Positions 10,904 through 22,649 of a DNA stretch of 64,000 bases are shown here, in pieces; position 1 is the first letter of the stretch; every line of letters begins with the position of its first letter. Where the stretch lies: assembly GCA_941918925.1 (NCBI GenBank), contig OW799234.1, positions 124,457,395 through 124,521,394 of the forward strand, read 5' to 3'. Source of the stretch: Phyto melanocephala. Taxonomy: Eukaryota > Arthropoda > Insecta > Diptera > Rhinophoridae. The notes below the pieces were generated by a model. The model was not told the DNA's origin and searched no databases. It saw nothing but the letters and a program-made list of their open reading frames with translations. The translations under genes were made by a program, and so were the position numbers.

Positions 10904-12076
10904 TCAATAAAATATGTAACTAAGTAGGAAACCATCATTACTTAAGCGATAGATTTTTGGCAACACATTAACGTTTCTGTCTAATTCATCATTAAGAGCC
11001 TTAAATAGAAATGGTGAAATGTTCATCTTTAAAATATTAATATTTTGCTGCCAGTATTCTAATAAAGGTAAACAGCTATTTGTCACTTCTTTTTCCTTGT
11101 CATTACACCCAACGTCTTTTCCGATTAAACGATAAAGTATTTTAAATGCTTTATTTTGTTTAAGTTCAATAGGATCATTTTGATTATCTTTACACTCGTT
11201 AACTTTATCTAAATTCCTTAAGACTGGCAAATGTTTTTCTAGTATATGAACAAGTAAGTAACGTTGCTGGCGACTGGGAAAACTTGCCTCAAGTAAGACT
11301 TTAGTAAAATGCATGTTCCTTAAAAGGTGTTCAGGTGAAGGCAATGATGTCTCTTCAATAGCTTTTAGCAAAAGCTCATAAATTTGAGACTTATCATCCG
11401 ATGTGAAAATTTCTAAAAGTTTACCCTTTGAATGGAAACGTATTGAATCACACCACAACTTTGCTGCTCTACCATTTAACAAGGTTATTCCTAAGTATCT
11501 TAAACATCGTTTGCAATATAGATGGTCCTCCTTCTCACGTATATTCTTATCTGTCACGGCTTTATTCACAACAATGAATTGATAGCCATAGAATATGTCC
11601 TTAGACGACGGCACTAAAACATCTGTGTAACTCGGAGCATGGTGACAGAAAAACTCACTAACATCTATTGCACCCGAAGGAAATTCTCGAATTTTGTCAT
11701 ATTGCTGCGAACTAACCAGTAACGATTCACAGTTGCTACATACCACTGAGACGGCTTCATCTTTTTCGTTCAAGTTCAAATTTACACAATTCCTGGCCTC
11801 CTTAAGAGGCTCTTTGTTTATATTTACGTCTTTAATGCTTACTCGAAAAGATGCATTTTCAATGTCAACTATAAAATTACAAAAGGTACCATCTAATATT
11901 GAAAAATATTTGTTGATGAAAATATCGGCGCGATATTTAGCATATTCCAACAGAACTTTGAATTCATCCACTCTGATTTTAAGTGATTCCAAATCGGTTA
12001 AAGATTGTTTAAACTTAAGAAATACATTTGCACAGCATAAATGCTGGCGCACTTCGATGACAACAGATTGCAACAT
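10904..12076 (-). CDS. Ube3d: UBE3D-type HECT-like E3 ubiquitin ligase
   Basis: A single-exon frame of 390 residues, close to the usual length of animal UBE3D (about 389). Two CxxC pairs (C113/C116 in CSNC and C188/C191 in CKRC) and the segment SGAIDVSEFFCHHAPS (about 134-149) fit the HECT-like, E2-binding domain of this family. So does the C-terminal run LPKIYRLSNDGFLLSYI, the most conserved part. Family members bind E2 enzymes and have been linked to cyclin B ubiquitination and to handling of a cleavage/polyadenylation factor subunit. No membrane segment or signal peptide is seen. The start at 12076 is the first Met in the frame and gives a plausible N-terminus. Confidence 0.88.
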   Translation of the reverse strand: MLQSVVIEVRQHLCCANVFLKFKQSLTDLESLKIRVDEFKVLLEYAKYRADIFINKYFSILDGTFCNFIVDIENASFRVSIKDVNINKEPLKEARNCVNLNLNEKDEAVSVVCSNCESLLVSSQQYDKIREFPSGAIDVSEFFCHHAPSYTDVLVPSSKDIFYGYQFIVVNKAVTDKNIREKEDHLYCKRCLRYLGITLLNGRAAKLWCDSIRFHSKGKLLEIFTSDDKSQIYELLLKAIEETSLPSPEHLLRNMHFTKVLLEASFPSRQQRYLLVHILEKHLPVLRNLDKVNECKDNQNDPIELKQNKAFKILYRLIGKDVGCNDKEKEVTNSCLPLLEYWQQNINILKMNISPFLFKALNDELDRNVNVLPKIYRLSNDGFLLSYIFY

Positions 12077-12540
12077 TTATTTTTTTAGTACCACCTGGTT
12101 TAGAGCCATGTAAAAAGTTTGTTTTGGGAATTTTTAGAATGCAGTAATGCCAACTTAAAATTTGCAACAAAAAAAAAACGGGTTGTGAAGGACCAAAGTG
12201 TACTAAGCACATATATAATGTTTTTAGGTGTTTTAATAATTTGTTAGTTTATAGTTTATATTTAATAATTTATTTATTTTGCATACTGAACATTTTTCAA
12301 TACAAAATTATATGATATATTGATGCTATAGTGCACTAAAATGAAAAGTGGCTATTACCATTAAAATTATCTCGATAACGTAAAACGCAATACGACTTTA
12401 AATAAAAACATTTCCTTGTCTTCCTTAACATTTGAAAAAATTCATTTTCTGTATAAAATCAACAAAGTTTTGTAAAAACTGGATAAGTTTGCATTTAAAA
12501 ACTGATTTAATAATGACCGATTTGCACAGAAACAAACAAA
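12077..12540. other. Upstream region of the UBE3D-like gene
   Basis: Should hold the minus-strand promoter. AT-rich; no TATA box could be assigned confidently. Short frames here (12015-12212 and 12432-12647) have no coding character. Confidence 0.4.
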
Positions 12541-13671
12541 CCACTATATTCAGCTGCGCCGAATCTTTTATACCCAACATTAATTTTCTGTACTTTTATG
12601 ATACAAAATGTATTATTTTGTTCTTAACAGTAATCGCTATGGAATAATATGCAAGTCGATATGCAAATAAAAAGCTTTTGGAAATTTAGTTTTTCAATTA
12701 AAGTGGGCGTATCAATATAGTGTCTGCTAATAAATAAAACTGAGATTTTTCAATATAGTCCTTAATTCTTCCAAAAACTTTGTCCATAGAGAAATTATAT
12801 GAATTGTAGATAAACCGTTATATGGGAAGTAGACGTAAAAGTGGGCGTATCACCGTAATTTTCTGGCATAACAATGACATTGACTAGAAGGACATCTGTA
12901 GCAAATTTCATCATCATACCTCTAATGTTATCGGTTTTGAGCTTTTAAATTTCATTAGCAGTGGATAACGTGCAAAGTGGGCGTTATTGTAGGCGTGTCG
13001 AAGTCGTATCTGGTAATGAATACAACTTAGATATTTCAATATAGTCCTTTATAATTAAAAAATCTTTATTCATAGAGAAATTCTATGAATTTAAGATAAA
13101 ACGTTTTAAAGGAGGTGGACGTAAAAGTGGTCGTGTCACATTTATTTTCTCTTAGAACAAAGCATTTGACCAAAAAGCAATGTTTTCAAAATTTTAGAAT
13201 CGAATTTTGTTAGTTTTATTAGGTTTTAAATTTTAAATGTACCAAAAAATACACTGTGCGGCATAAATTTTCGTACATTTTCAGGGAAAAATTATGTTTT
13301 TACTCAGGAAATATATATTCGAAGTTTCATGACTCTACGTTAATACGTTTGCACACACAATTTCATTTTATTCGATGTTGGAAGGACACGGTTATTTTTA
13401 CCTACTCTTGTATTACTCTCTTACTTATATTCCGATTTAACCCATTTTCAGTACCAAACAAACCTTGTGCACAGGAAATATTCTGGCAAAATTTGAGCCC
13501 CCTACCTTTTTCGTTACGACCTCTACCGTGCTTTCAACAAACGGACGAACATAGCTAGATCGTCATAAAATCAAACCCCGATTCAGAATATATATACTTC
13601 ATGGGGTCTAAAATGGATATTTCGATGTGTTACAAACGGAATGACAAAATGAATATACCCCTTTTTCTTAT
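12541..13671 (+). repeat. Family-B dispersed repeat, near full length
   Basis: Starts CCACTATATTCAGCTGCGCC and ends TTACAAACGGAATGACAAAA followed by TGAATATACCCC. Several phrases recur: AAAGTGGGCGTATCA, CATAGAGAAATT, and TGTGCGGCATAAATTTTCGT. The same phrases appear inverted in the copies at 50128, 60672 and 63540. There is no ORF of interest; a 100-residue frame at 13256 is fortuitous. Confidence 0.75.
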
Positions 13672-13937
13672 TCTGCTTCTGTAATTATCAACAGAAAGAA
13701 CTTCGGATAAATAAAAACCGTTTCGATTTAACGGATTGTATACTACTTAGATTAGTTGATGAAATCAATATAGAAATTTGATATTAGAAGTGATATAATG
13801 ATATATACAAATAAAAACTGTTTAATTTTTTAACTATATTGAATATCAATTTGACACGCATTAACCAATCTTAACATTTTAAAAATTGCAATAAACGAAA
13901 TAAAAAAAAAATAAATAACTCAATATAAGATTAAACC

Positions 13938-14097
13938 CAAGGCATATTTATTCATCAGGCAATTGCAGTTCGGAGAAAATTTTTTTGTTTATATTTTTTA
14001 TATATGAAGTTTGACTTGACAACTGAAACTTAAAATAAGTAAAGAAAAAAATAATCAGCTGACGAAACAATACTACCTGATGAATAAATATGCCTTG
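13938..14097. mobile_element. 160-bp MITE with 8-bp target duplication (hAT-like)
   Basis: Terminal inverted repeats CAAGGCATATTTATTCATCA at both ends, about 22 bases and perfect by eye. Both sides are flanked by ATTAAACC (13930-13937 and 14098-14105). An 8-bp duplication and a CA start fit hAT-type MITEs. No coding capacity. Confidence 0.85.
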
Positions 14098-14105
14098 ATT
14101 AAACC

Positions 14106-16155
14106 ATTCAAAATATTGAAATTTCTATACACATTTAGGATATACAGTGCTGGCACGATTAAAGCATAATTAATTAAAACCTTGGCAAGCCTGTTAATAA
14201 TTTACTTTGTCATTGATATTTTTTCATCTCTGTCAGTTTGAAAAAAATACTTCCTACGAAAACGCTATAAAACAAGAAGAGAAAAAAGAAAAAGTTGTAT
14301 TTTTTAAACCAACTAGGTATATTGTTTTTTTTTGCAAATTTTTGAAAATTAAAATGTGTAAGTAATTAAAGTGTATTTAAATTTTTAACAAAATCATTTT
14401 AAATTAAAAAAGGATGCAAATGCATTTATTACTTATAATGAAGAAAAAAAAACTACTAAATATCCAAAAAAATAAAAATCTTGATTTTGTCGTAATATGT
14501 ATTGATGACATACATTTATATGTGAAATTTTATCATTTTTTTTGTTGGCAAATGTGGCACAGTTGTTAGACATTTATTGTGGTTGTGTGGAGCAATAACA
14601 ACTTTTAAAAGACCGAAATCAAAGATGTGTACATATGAGGCACCAAGCATAAAACTACTTAAAATGAAGCAATAAAAGGGGGTAAAAAATTGCAATTTAT
14701 ATTTGCTTTGGTATTACTTTATTATTAATAATTACCAACAGCCGTTTTGTTATCTTGACGCCCTGTATTATTTTTTTAATGTGCTTAAGATAAAGAAATA
14801 TTTGATTGTCTCATTTGCATTTCTTTGTGTGTAAATTAGGTTGCTGTTGTTTTAATATCAATAATAGAAACTTATAGCTCTCACTTTTATATTTGTGCAT
14901 TATCACTATGTAAATTAAAAGTTTGAACACGTAAAATTAAAACAACCACCAATGTTGAGGCAACGAAAAGTTTATTTGCAAATCTTATTGTAATACTAGG
15001 TATTATAACAGCTGCAATCAAACATAATTTTATGTTTTTGTATACCAATTTTATAAGGATGTAGGTATTATATTTTTTTTTAATTCTGTAATATAAGTAT
15101 GTATGTAGGTAGGTGTGTTTATGTGCATTTGCCACTCTATAAGATAATTTTTTATAGGCACTATATTGCATAATCGGACAAGAGCTTGCATTAATATTTA
15201 TCCGCCATTTTGTTTCGAATGCCCTCTTATATTTGGAACTTTTTTTACAGTTTACAGTATTCTATAGCACTAGACCACGTCCTTTCATTTAGTAACCAAC
15301 TTGTGTAGTTTAAAGGGAAAAAATTTGTAATAAATATATTTGACGCCATTTTTTATTGGACACTATCTTGGATTTAAATTTTGTTTATAGTGTCTATTCG
15401 TATGCATGGTTAAATTACATAAGGTGATAGCTTAGATAACGTTTTTTGTATCTCTTTATGTATGGAGTTTGACAGTTCTTGGTACTGAAATCTCTTTTTT
15501 TACATATGGAGTTTGACACACATTGTAACACGAAAAATAATCATCTGGGCTAGCACCGCTACCTGTAAAAGTATACCCTGTTCGTATGTAATATGCATAT
15601 TGGACCCATATATGCGCTATTTTATTTCAGACTTAATTTTAGATTTGTCTCGCAATTGAATAAAAGTTCTGTTGTAAGCTTTTCAAATAATTCCTATATA
15701 TACTATATCGGTCAGATTCATACCGATTTACTTATTTTTTCAGAAACTCCCAGCAAAGTGTAAAAAAACTATTATTTCATTGTGCTCTTTGCTTACTTTA
15801 AAACAACTAGGTCGTAAAATACTCATTTATTGAATGAATTCTCGTTTGCATAAAAATTTTTATATATAATTTATTTTTTATACAAAAATATTGGCCACGA
15901 AATTTTTTATAGTGCATATATAATACACTAATCACTACACACATATTTAAAAAAAAAAAATAATAATAATAATGATTTAGATTATTACACAAGGCTACTG
16001 CGTAAATTTTCTTTTGTGTACGTACATTATTTTGTTGTACTGGTAACCTTGTATAGTTTTAAGATAAACCTCTTCCAAAGTACCGAAGAGTGAGTCGAAT
16101 AAATAAGTAATGAAATGTCACTGAATTTGATAAATCAGTTTAATAATTTCCAAAT
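14106..16155. other. Intergenic DNA with possible decayed MITE ends
   Basis: AT-rich, no gene recognised. GGAGTTTGACA is repeated at about 15465 and 15508. The run AATCATCTGGGCTAGCACCG near 15540 resembles ATTCATCTAGGCTGGCACCT near 26034, suggesting two ends of one dispersed element. Frames at 14887-15171 and 15807-15992 lack coding character. Confidence 0.4.
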
Positions 16156-17424
16156 AAAGGGTTTTTCAACAGGCACGCTACAAAGGTAGACCGACAGGGA
16201 CAGCAAACGACAACATATTTTTGCCGATCTTTTGACATTTTTTTTCATTAAGGTTTGCCATTTCATGATGGAGAGATATACGAGCCAACAACGAGTCGAA
16301 ATTATTAAAATTTACTACCGAAATTCGGAGTCAGTGGCCTCAACGTTAAGAGCGCTACGTCCAATTTATGGTCGTCATAATCGTCCTACCAGATCAAAAA
16401 TTGAGCGTCTAGTGGAAAAATTTGAATCCATAGGCACAGTAAAAAATGTTCCTGTGCCAGTGAGACAAAAAAGTGCCCGTAGAGTCGAGAATAATGCTCC
16501 CGATGAGGCTTCAGTTGAAGAAAGCCCAAATGTGTGTCACACGTCGTTCTCAAGCGTTGGGCATCTCTGTGACATCGTGGCAAATTTTGCCAAAAGATCT
16601 TGGCCTACATCCTTACAAGATTAAATTGACGCAAGAACTGAAGCCGCTTGACCACCAGAAGCGTCGTATGTTCGTGAATTGGGCTAAGCAAAAACTTGAA
16701 AATGATTCGGATTTTCATCGAAAAATCATCTTCAGCGATGAGGCTGATTACTGGCTGAATGACTTCTTTAATAAGCAAAATATGCGTTATTTTTCATTGC
16801 ATCCCAAAAAAATTACGGTTTGGTGCGGTTTATAGGCCGGCGGCGTCATTTGGCCGTACTTTTTCCGTGATGATCAAGACCGGCACGTTACTGTGAATTG
16901 GGAATCGCTACCGTTCAATGATAACAGAATATTTTTGGTCACAATTGGATGATATGGACTTGGAGGACATGTGGTTCCAACAGGACGGCGCCACAAGCCA
17001 CACAGCGAATGTCACAATTAATTTATTGGAAACCAAGCTTGGAGAACGTGTTATTTTACGAAATGGTCTAGTCTATTGGCCGCCTCGGTCGTGCGATTTG
17101 ACGCCGTTAGACTTTTTCCTGTGGGGCTACGTCAAGTCTATGGTCTATGCCAACATACCAGCGACGATTAATGAACTTCGTACGAATATCGAAGGTAAAA
17201 TTGCAGCAGTATCGCCCGATTTATGCTTGAAAACCGTCGAAAATTGGGCTCAGCGTCTGGACTTCTGCAAGCGTGCCCGTGGTGGTCATGCAAAAAAAAA
17301 ACGAGTTCCATACATAATGGCATCGAACTTACTTTATACGAAAAAAGAAATTCATTGATATCCAAAACCATTTTTGTTTTATTAAAAAAAAAAAACTTTT
17401 GTCGCGCTGTTATTGAAAAACTCG
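16156..17424 (+). mobile_element. Mariner-family transposon of DD41D (rosa) type
   Basis: The left end starts TAAAGGGTTTTTCAACAGGC. The right end read inward on the other strand begins GAGTTTTTCAATAACAGCGC, giving short imperfect inverted repeats. The 1.27-kb length is normal for mariner. It contains one broken transposase gene. Exact termini are approximate. Confidence 0.8.
16268..17358 (+). pseudogene. Broken mariner transposase (DD41D)
   Basis: Starts MERYTSQQR with a helix-turn-helix region (RNSESVASTLRALRP). The first frame leaves the conserved path near 16525, where a second frame takes over (VTRRSQALGISVTSW). That frame carries the first catalytic Asp in IIFSDEADYW and meets a TAG at 16833 inside the conserved WCGL/GG region. 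A third frame from about 16918 carries WFQQDGATSHTA and RSCDLTPLDFFLWGYVKS. From the Asp of QQDG to the Asp of PLDFF there are 41 residues, the DD41D spacing of rosa-type mariners. Two frame changes plus the stop mean no functional enzyme. About ten residues also appear to be missing before LHPKK. Confidence 0.85.
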
Positions 17425-18393
17425 ATATTATTCCGTTATTAAATGGCATACCCTATACAGAACAAAATGACATAAGAAATGCCTATATAGTCTAAATAAG
17501 ACGTGTCATAACCATATAAAACAGCTGTTTGAACCAAACTTATGGAGTAACAATATATTTGATTATAGCTGACTGTCGCCATAACCATAGGAACCAATTT
17601 AATTGTAGTTTCTTATGAATATGGCTATGGCATGTTGCCAATATAGCCATTTAAATTGTGCCATCCCTATAGGAAAACCACTATATTATATGTATTTACT
17701 CTCGTTCTCAAGTTTGTATACATATCCCAGTATAAAAATTGGAAGCAGTAAAAAACGAAAAACATTTTCACGTCTTCTAAATCAACAGCGTAAAAAATCA
17801 TTCTAAATGTAAAATAATTTGTTAAAATGATGTGCTTCACTTAATATGCATGAGTTTTATGCACTTAGTAAAATGGAGTAAATTAAATAAATAAACATTT
17901 TTAATGTACGCGACTTGGCTTACTTAGACTTCAGAATTGGGCCCTTAGAAAATTTTATTATTTTCTATTATCAATGTTACTCTGCCCAATCGATTTTCTA
18001 TACCGTTAAGTCGAATTAGGGTTTTCTGGGGTAAAATCATTGATAAGAGTTTTAAGAATAAGTTTTAAAAAAATTTTCAAAAATACTGCAAAGGAAAAAA
18101 AAATTAAAAAAAATTATTTATCAAAAATAATTTATTCGTTTAATTTGTAATTATTTTTCAGAGTAGATTTTCCTTAAAAAATATAAATTTAATATTTATT
18201 AAAGTCCTGTATTGTATTCATAAAAAAAATCTTGGTTTCTTTTAAAAAAAAAAAAAAAAAATTCACAACAAAACTGTTATAAATATCGACGATATTTCAT
18301 TTACATATATGCTTCTATAAATGTGACATGCCCTTCGGGGTAAGTGGATTAAAATAATTGCTTATCCAATTTCTTTCTGCCCCACCTTTTCAG
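17425..18393. other. Region upstream of the first recognised bleomycin hydrolase exon
   Basis: Should contain the promoter and the missing 5' exon, or its intron. A candidate ATGCCCTTCGGG followed by GTAAGT (18328-18345) has a good donor, but its phase does not join the acceptor at 18393. A 63-residue frame at 17615 lacks coding character. Low-complexity A/T runs occur around 18080-18260. Confidence 0.4.
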
Positions 18394-20486
18394 TGTTTCT
18401 TTTTAATCTTACAACCAGTAGGCCTTCCCTTTTACGAAGATCGGAGCAAATTTTTAGAAATATATTTAAAAACAAACTTGTAGCAACAAAACATTCAAGT
18501 GGCTCAAATTTTCTTTTAGCCTCTAGTTCGGCCATTACACAGAATAAATTGGACAAATGGCGAAAGGAGTTTTACAGTGAACCCAAAAATATTTTGGCAC
18601 AAAATGTATGCTCCCGCTTTGATCCTTTGGATGTGTGCTTATCGCGTCAGCAACTGGAGACCACCAACCATGTGTTTACTTACAAGGCAAGTTATTTTTA
18701 TATTTTCAAGGTATCCTTCTAAAACAAATTGTATTTTATTGTAGGTAGAAATGGAGGGCAAACCAGTGACAAACCAAAAGAGCTCTGGCAGATGTTGGTT
18801 ATTTGCAGCTTTGAATTGCTTACGTTTGCCATTTATGAAAGAGCATAATCTAGATGAATTTGAATTTTCTCAGGCTTATTTATTTTATTGGGATAAAATT
18901 GAACGTTGCAATTATTTTCTTAATAACATTGTTAAAACTTCCAAACGTGGTGAAAAAGTTGATGGTCGTTTGGTATCATTTTTATTAAACGTAAGTATTA
19001 CATATTTTATTGTTTTAAAAGAAATTCTTAAGAAACTTTTTTTTTTTTTAATTAGGATCCAACCTCAGATGGTGGCCAGTGGGATATGTTAGTTAATTTG
19101 ATAACCAAGCATGGATTAATGCCAAAGAAATGTTTCCCCGAGAGCTACAATTCTGAAGCCAGTATACGCATGAATAGTGTTTTAAAAAGCAAGGTTTGAT
19201 AATTGTTTGTTATTTTCAACCTATTCTATAAAAAATTGCGTCCATTGTTTATTAGAATCGCCGTACTTAAAAGAAAAAACAATCATGATCAAGCAAATTT
19301 TTGATAAAGTTGTGATTTGATCCCGGTTTTTTAAAAATATATTTTTGAAAATCAAAATTTGTTTAAACAAATCCTTCAATTATAAGAAACGAAAAAAACT
19401 GTTTTTTTCCGTATAACTTTTTTATAAAAATTTTTATTTTAAACTGTTTTTTTTTTAATTAACGTTAAAATTTTTTAGTTGCGAGAATATTCCAAAGTAC
19501 TACGTGACCTGATGGATACGAATCCAACTAATGACAAGGTTAATGCTAAAGTTGACGAAATGATGGGTGAAATTTTTAAAGTTGTTGGCATTTGTTTGGG
19601 TATACCAGCCAAAGAGTTCACTTGGGAGTATTACGACAAAACCAAAGCATACCATTCTGTGGGTCCCATCACGCCCCTGGAATTTTATAATACCATGGTG
19701 AAACCTTTCTTTAATGTTGAGGATAAGGTAACTGCCTCTAATTTACTTTTTTAGGTTGCATCGTTTGCCAATGTTTTTCTTTTTAGGTTTGTTTAGTTAC
19801 TGATCCCCGTCCATCTAGTAAATACAATCAGGCCTATACAGTAGACTGTTTAGGTAATGTCGTTGATGGTCGCCCAGTATTGTATAATAATCAACCTGTC
19901 GAAATCTTGCTGGAAATGGTGGTAGCTAGTATAAAAGCTGGCGAACCCGTATGGTTTGGTTGTGAGGTTAGCAAACGGTTTGCCGCCAAACAGGGCATTG
20001 AAGATTTAAATGTGTAAGTTTTGACATAGTTTTTAAACAAATAAATTTGTTTACAATTTAACTTTAACTTTTTAGGCACGACTTTAAGTTGGTATTTGAT
20101 ATTGATATACAAAAAACGATGACCAAATCTGATCGCTTGATTTATGGTGAATCTGCCATGACTCATGCCATGGTATTCACTGCAGTGTCATTAGATGTAG
20201 GTTTTTAATATATAAAACAAGAAGATTTAAACATCTTATTATTATTGTTATTTAATAATTTAATTCTCAGGATAATTCTAAACCAAAGAAGTTACGTGTA
20301 GAAAATTCTTGGGGCGAAGAACGTGGCGAAAAAGGTTATTTGGTCATGTCCGCCGATTGGTTCAAAGATTTCGGTTTCGAAGTTGTGGTCGATAAAAAAT
20401 ATGTGCCTGAAGATATTTTACGTGTTTTCGATCAAGATCCCATCGTTTTGCCTGCCTGGGATCCTATGGGTACTTTGGCCCAATAA
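18394..20486 (+). CDS. Blmh: Bleomycin hydrolase, C1B cysteine protease (5' exon not found)
   Basis: Seven exons are visible: 18394-18686, 18745-18990, 19056-19193, 19479-19727, 19787-20013, 20076-20196 and 20271-20486, all joining in phase, about 495 residues. The active-site triad is intact: Cys in [12 protein letters not shown], His in [13 protein letters not shown] and Asn in VENSWGEE. The C-terminus [16 protein letters not shown] matches the family's self-processing tail. Family members form hexameric cytosolic aminopeptidases that inactivate bleomycin and hydrolyse homocysteine thiolactone. The N-terminal part (Arg, Ser and Phe-rich, roughly 45 residues longer than human) could be a targeting peptide. 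The first exon has no in-frame ATG before the conserved region, and it begins right after an acceptor (CTTTTCAG), so an upstream coding exon must exist. Intron 18687-18744 appears to use a GC donor. Confidence 0.92.
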
Positions 20487-20767
20487 GTCACCTTTTGGTT
20501 TCTTAGGACTACATCATACAATACCTAAACACTACTATCTTTTTTGGTTGATGATAATCTTGGTCTATAGTGAATATTTATATTTTTAATCATTATATGC
20601 ATTTGAAATCAATATTTTTTCGATTCTTAAGCCGGAATCTTTTTTTTATAAATTAAATATAACAACAGAATACATAATTATACTATTTAATATATACACA
20701 AAATACAATATTAACCAATTTATATGTATTTATCCTTTATGCAGAAATTACTGCATACTAATATGTA
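20487..20767. other. 3' region of bleomycin hydrolase
   Basis: AT-rich 3' UTR and spacer. No clear AATAAA was singled out. A fortuitous frame overlaps the last exon (20323-20589). Confidence 0.4.
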
Positions 20768-20891
20768 TGTACAGGGTGAACCGAAAGCTATCTTGGTTTT
20801 TAAACATTGTTTATTTTATTGTTAAAAAGAATAAGTCTTAATAAATTAATAATATAAAAACTATGTTGACTGCCGGCCCACTCTGTACATT
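20768..20891. repeat. Short MITE-like element
   Basis: The left end ATGTACAGGGTGAACCG and, on the other strand, the right end ATGTACAGAGTGGGCCG form imperfect 17-base inverted repeats about 120 bp apart. There is no coding content. The family is unknown. Confidence 0.5.
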
Positions 20892-22649
20892 ATTAACACG
20901 AAAAGTTAAAAACAAAAATTACAAAATCCATTTTTCATAATAAAAATAAAGTGAAAGTTGTTGGCTTAACTTTTTTAAATCAGCTAATGGTCTAGAGAAT
21001 TATTAACATTAACGAAACGGTTAAGACGTTGATTATGGTGTATATCGACCCCTGTATGCGAAATTACTGTATGTAACGTTTTTTTAGAAATCGACTTTTT
21101 TATGCAAATTGGTTCAACATCCATTAATTATAGCGATAACTGTTTGAGTTATGGAGATAACACTCTGTACATTTTATCGTATGTAGCAGTGTTATTTACG
21201 TTTTGGTATTTAAAAGTAATAAAAACGCTCTGCTGTAAAATTTTGTTTTTGTAACATACGATAATTTTGCGCCTTCAACTTGGAGTATTGTCTGCTCTTT
21301 CATTGATTGTATTTAGACAGACACAAATCGATTTACAACAAAACTTACGTCTCTGTACTGTATTCCGAGTGGAATCCAGTTATTGGGTTGTTGCTAAGAA
21401 TCGATGTTTTACAATTCTGTTGCTCATTCCGATCAGACTAATTTTATTTTAACATTCAATTCTAATCGTTGTTTTACCTTTTTCAGATTCTCTTTATTTT
21501 GTCAAATTTTTATTTTACGCCCCTAAAAGTAGGCACATTTATTTATTTATTATGAATAATGCAAAAAGAAATTTATATCAATTCCACTTTAGAAATTCAA
21601 AGTGGTTTAATTTTTTTTACTTTAACTGATTAAATTTTCAATGGCAACACTAAATAAATTTAGGAAAAAATGTGTGATAATAATTTGCTCAGCCATTGTC
21701 GTATTCAGCAAGTGGAATTTATAATTCTGTGGCATGGAGCTAAAAGGGCCAATGTCAAAATATTTACTTTTGAGAAAATTGGAATTGAAATTTAATTTTT
21801 ATATATGCTTTCATAGTGACAATGGCCAGCGTTTTATTTATGAAGCTGTTCTGGGTTAAGTATGAATTTAGCTGTTTTACCATAATGAAAAAGAGCAAGA
21901 AAACAAATCTAATGCAATGATTAACTCAAAAGAGCAAAGTGACATTGGCCCTTTTAGCTCCAAGCCATAGAATTATAGGAAGTGTTTTGTCAAATATTTT
22001 ATTATTTACGAAAAAAATGAAAAATTAAGAATCAAATTAAAGTAAACAAAATTTAGTAATCGTCATCAAACAAACATGGTAGATTGTTTGTATTCCTTAG
22101 ATTACTTTTATAATGTGTAATACTGTACATCGCAAAAAAGTCTATTACTTAAAAGTTTAAACTTTTAACACGCTAATGGAGAAGTCAAAATAACACATTT
22201 TCAAATTACAATGTATTAAACATGAATATATTTTCCGGTTCGAATAACGCGATTACCCTCCTGAAGTATAGTTTTTATTATATTTCACTTCCGATCGAAA
22301 TCATATTCAGAGACATGCCAGATTGGAATACATTTTTTAACTGAGATAATTGACAATTTATTTTATTTATTTCTAATACAATACAATAAGCCTTAAAGGC
22401 CAAAGCGTATTAGTAGAATACTTTATTACAATCTATTGGTAATAGATTTTAAAACATCTCAAATATTTTTAGTTGAAATTAAATATTATAAACTGTACAT
22501 AATATAACTTAGAAAAATACACTGGATTGCAAACAGTAATAAAAAACCTATTATGTATTAAATTTGTTTGCGAGATATATCTTTTTTATATTAAGGGTAT
22601 TCGGTTCTTCTAGTCTTAATTTCAACAACATTGTATCATCTATTAGTTT
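20892..22649. other. Intergenic DNA between two opposite-strand genes
   Basis: Apart from the MITE-like element at 21720 there is only AT-rich sequence, and the 3' ends of both flanking genes must lie here. An AATAAA on the minus strand near 22421 could serve the 257-residue gene. Confidence 0.4.
21720..21977. repeat. 258-bp MITE-like inverted-repeat element
   Basis: TATAATTCTGTGGCATGGAG then CTAAAAGGGCCAATGTCA at the left is matched on the other strand by TATAATTCTATGGCTTGGAG then CTAAAAGGGCCAATGTCA at the right. This is about 38 bases with two mismatches by eye. The interior is AT-rich and non-coding. The ends sit beside TA, which would fit a Tc1/mariner-type MITE. Confidence 0.7.

Noticed and set aside
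17615..17806. 63-residue frame before bleomycin hydrolase
   Set aside because: No domain, no coding bias, and no splice junction in phase with the first recognised exon.
18328..18345. ATGCCCTTCGGG followed by GTAAGT as exon 1 of bleomycin hydrolase
   Set aside because: Good donor, but it ends in phase 0, whereas the acceptor at 18393 needs one carried base; joining breaks the frame.
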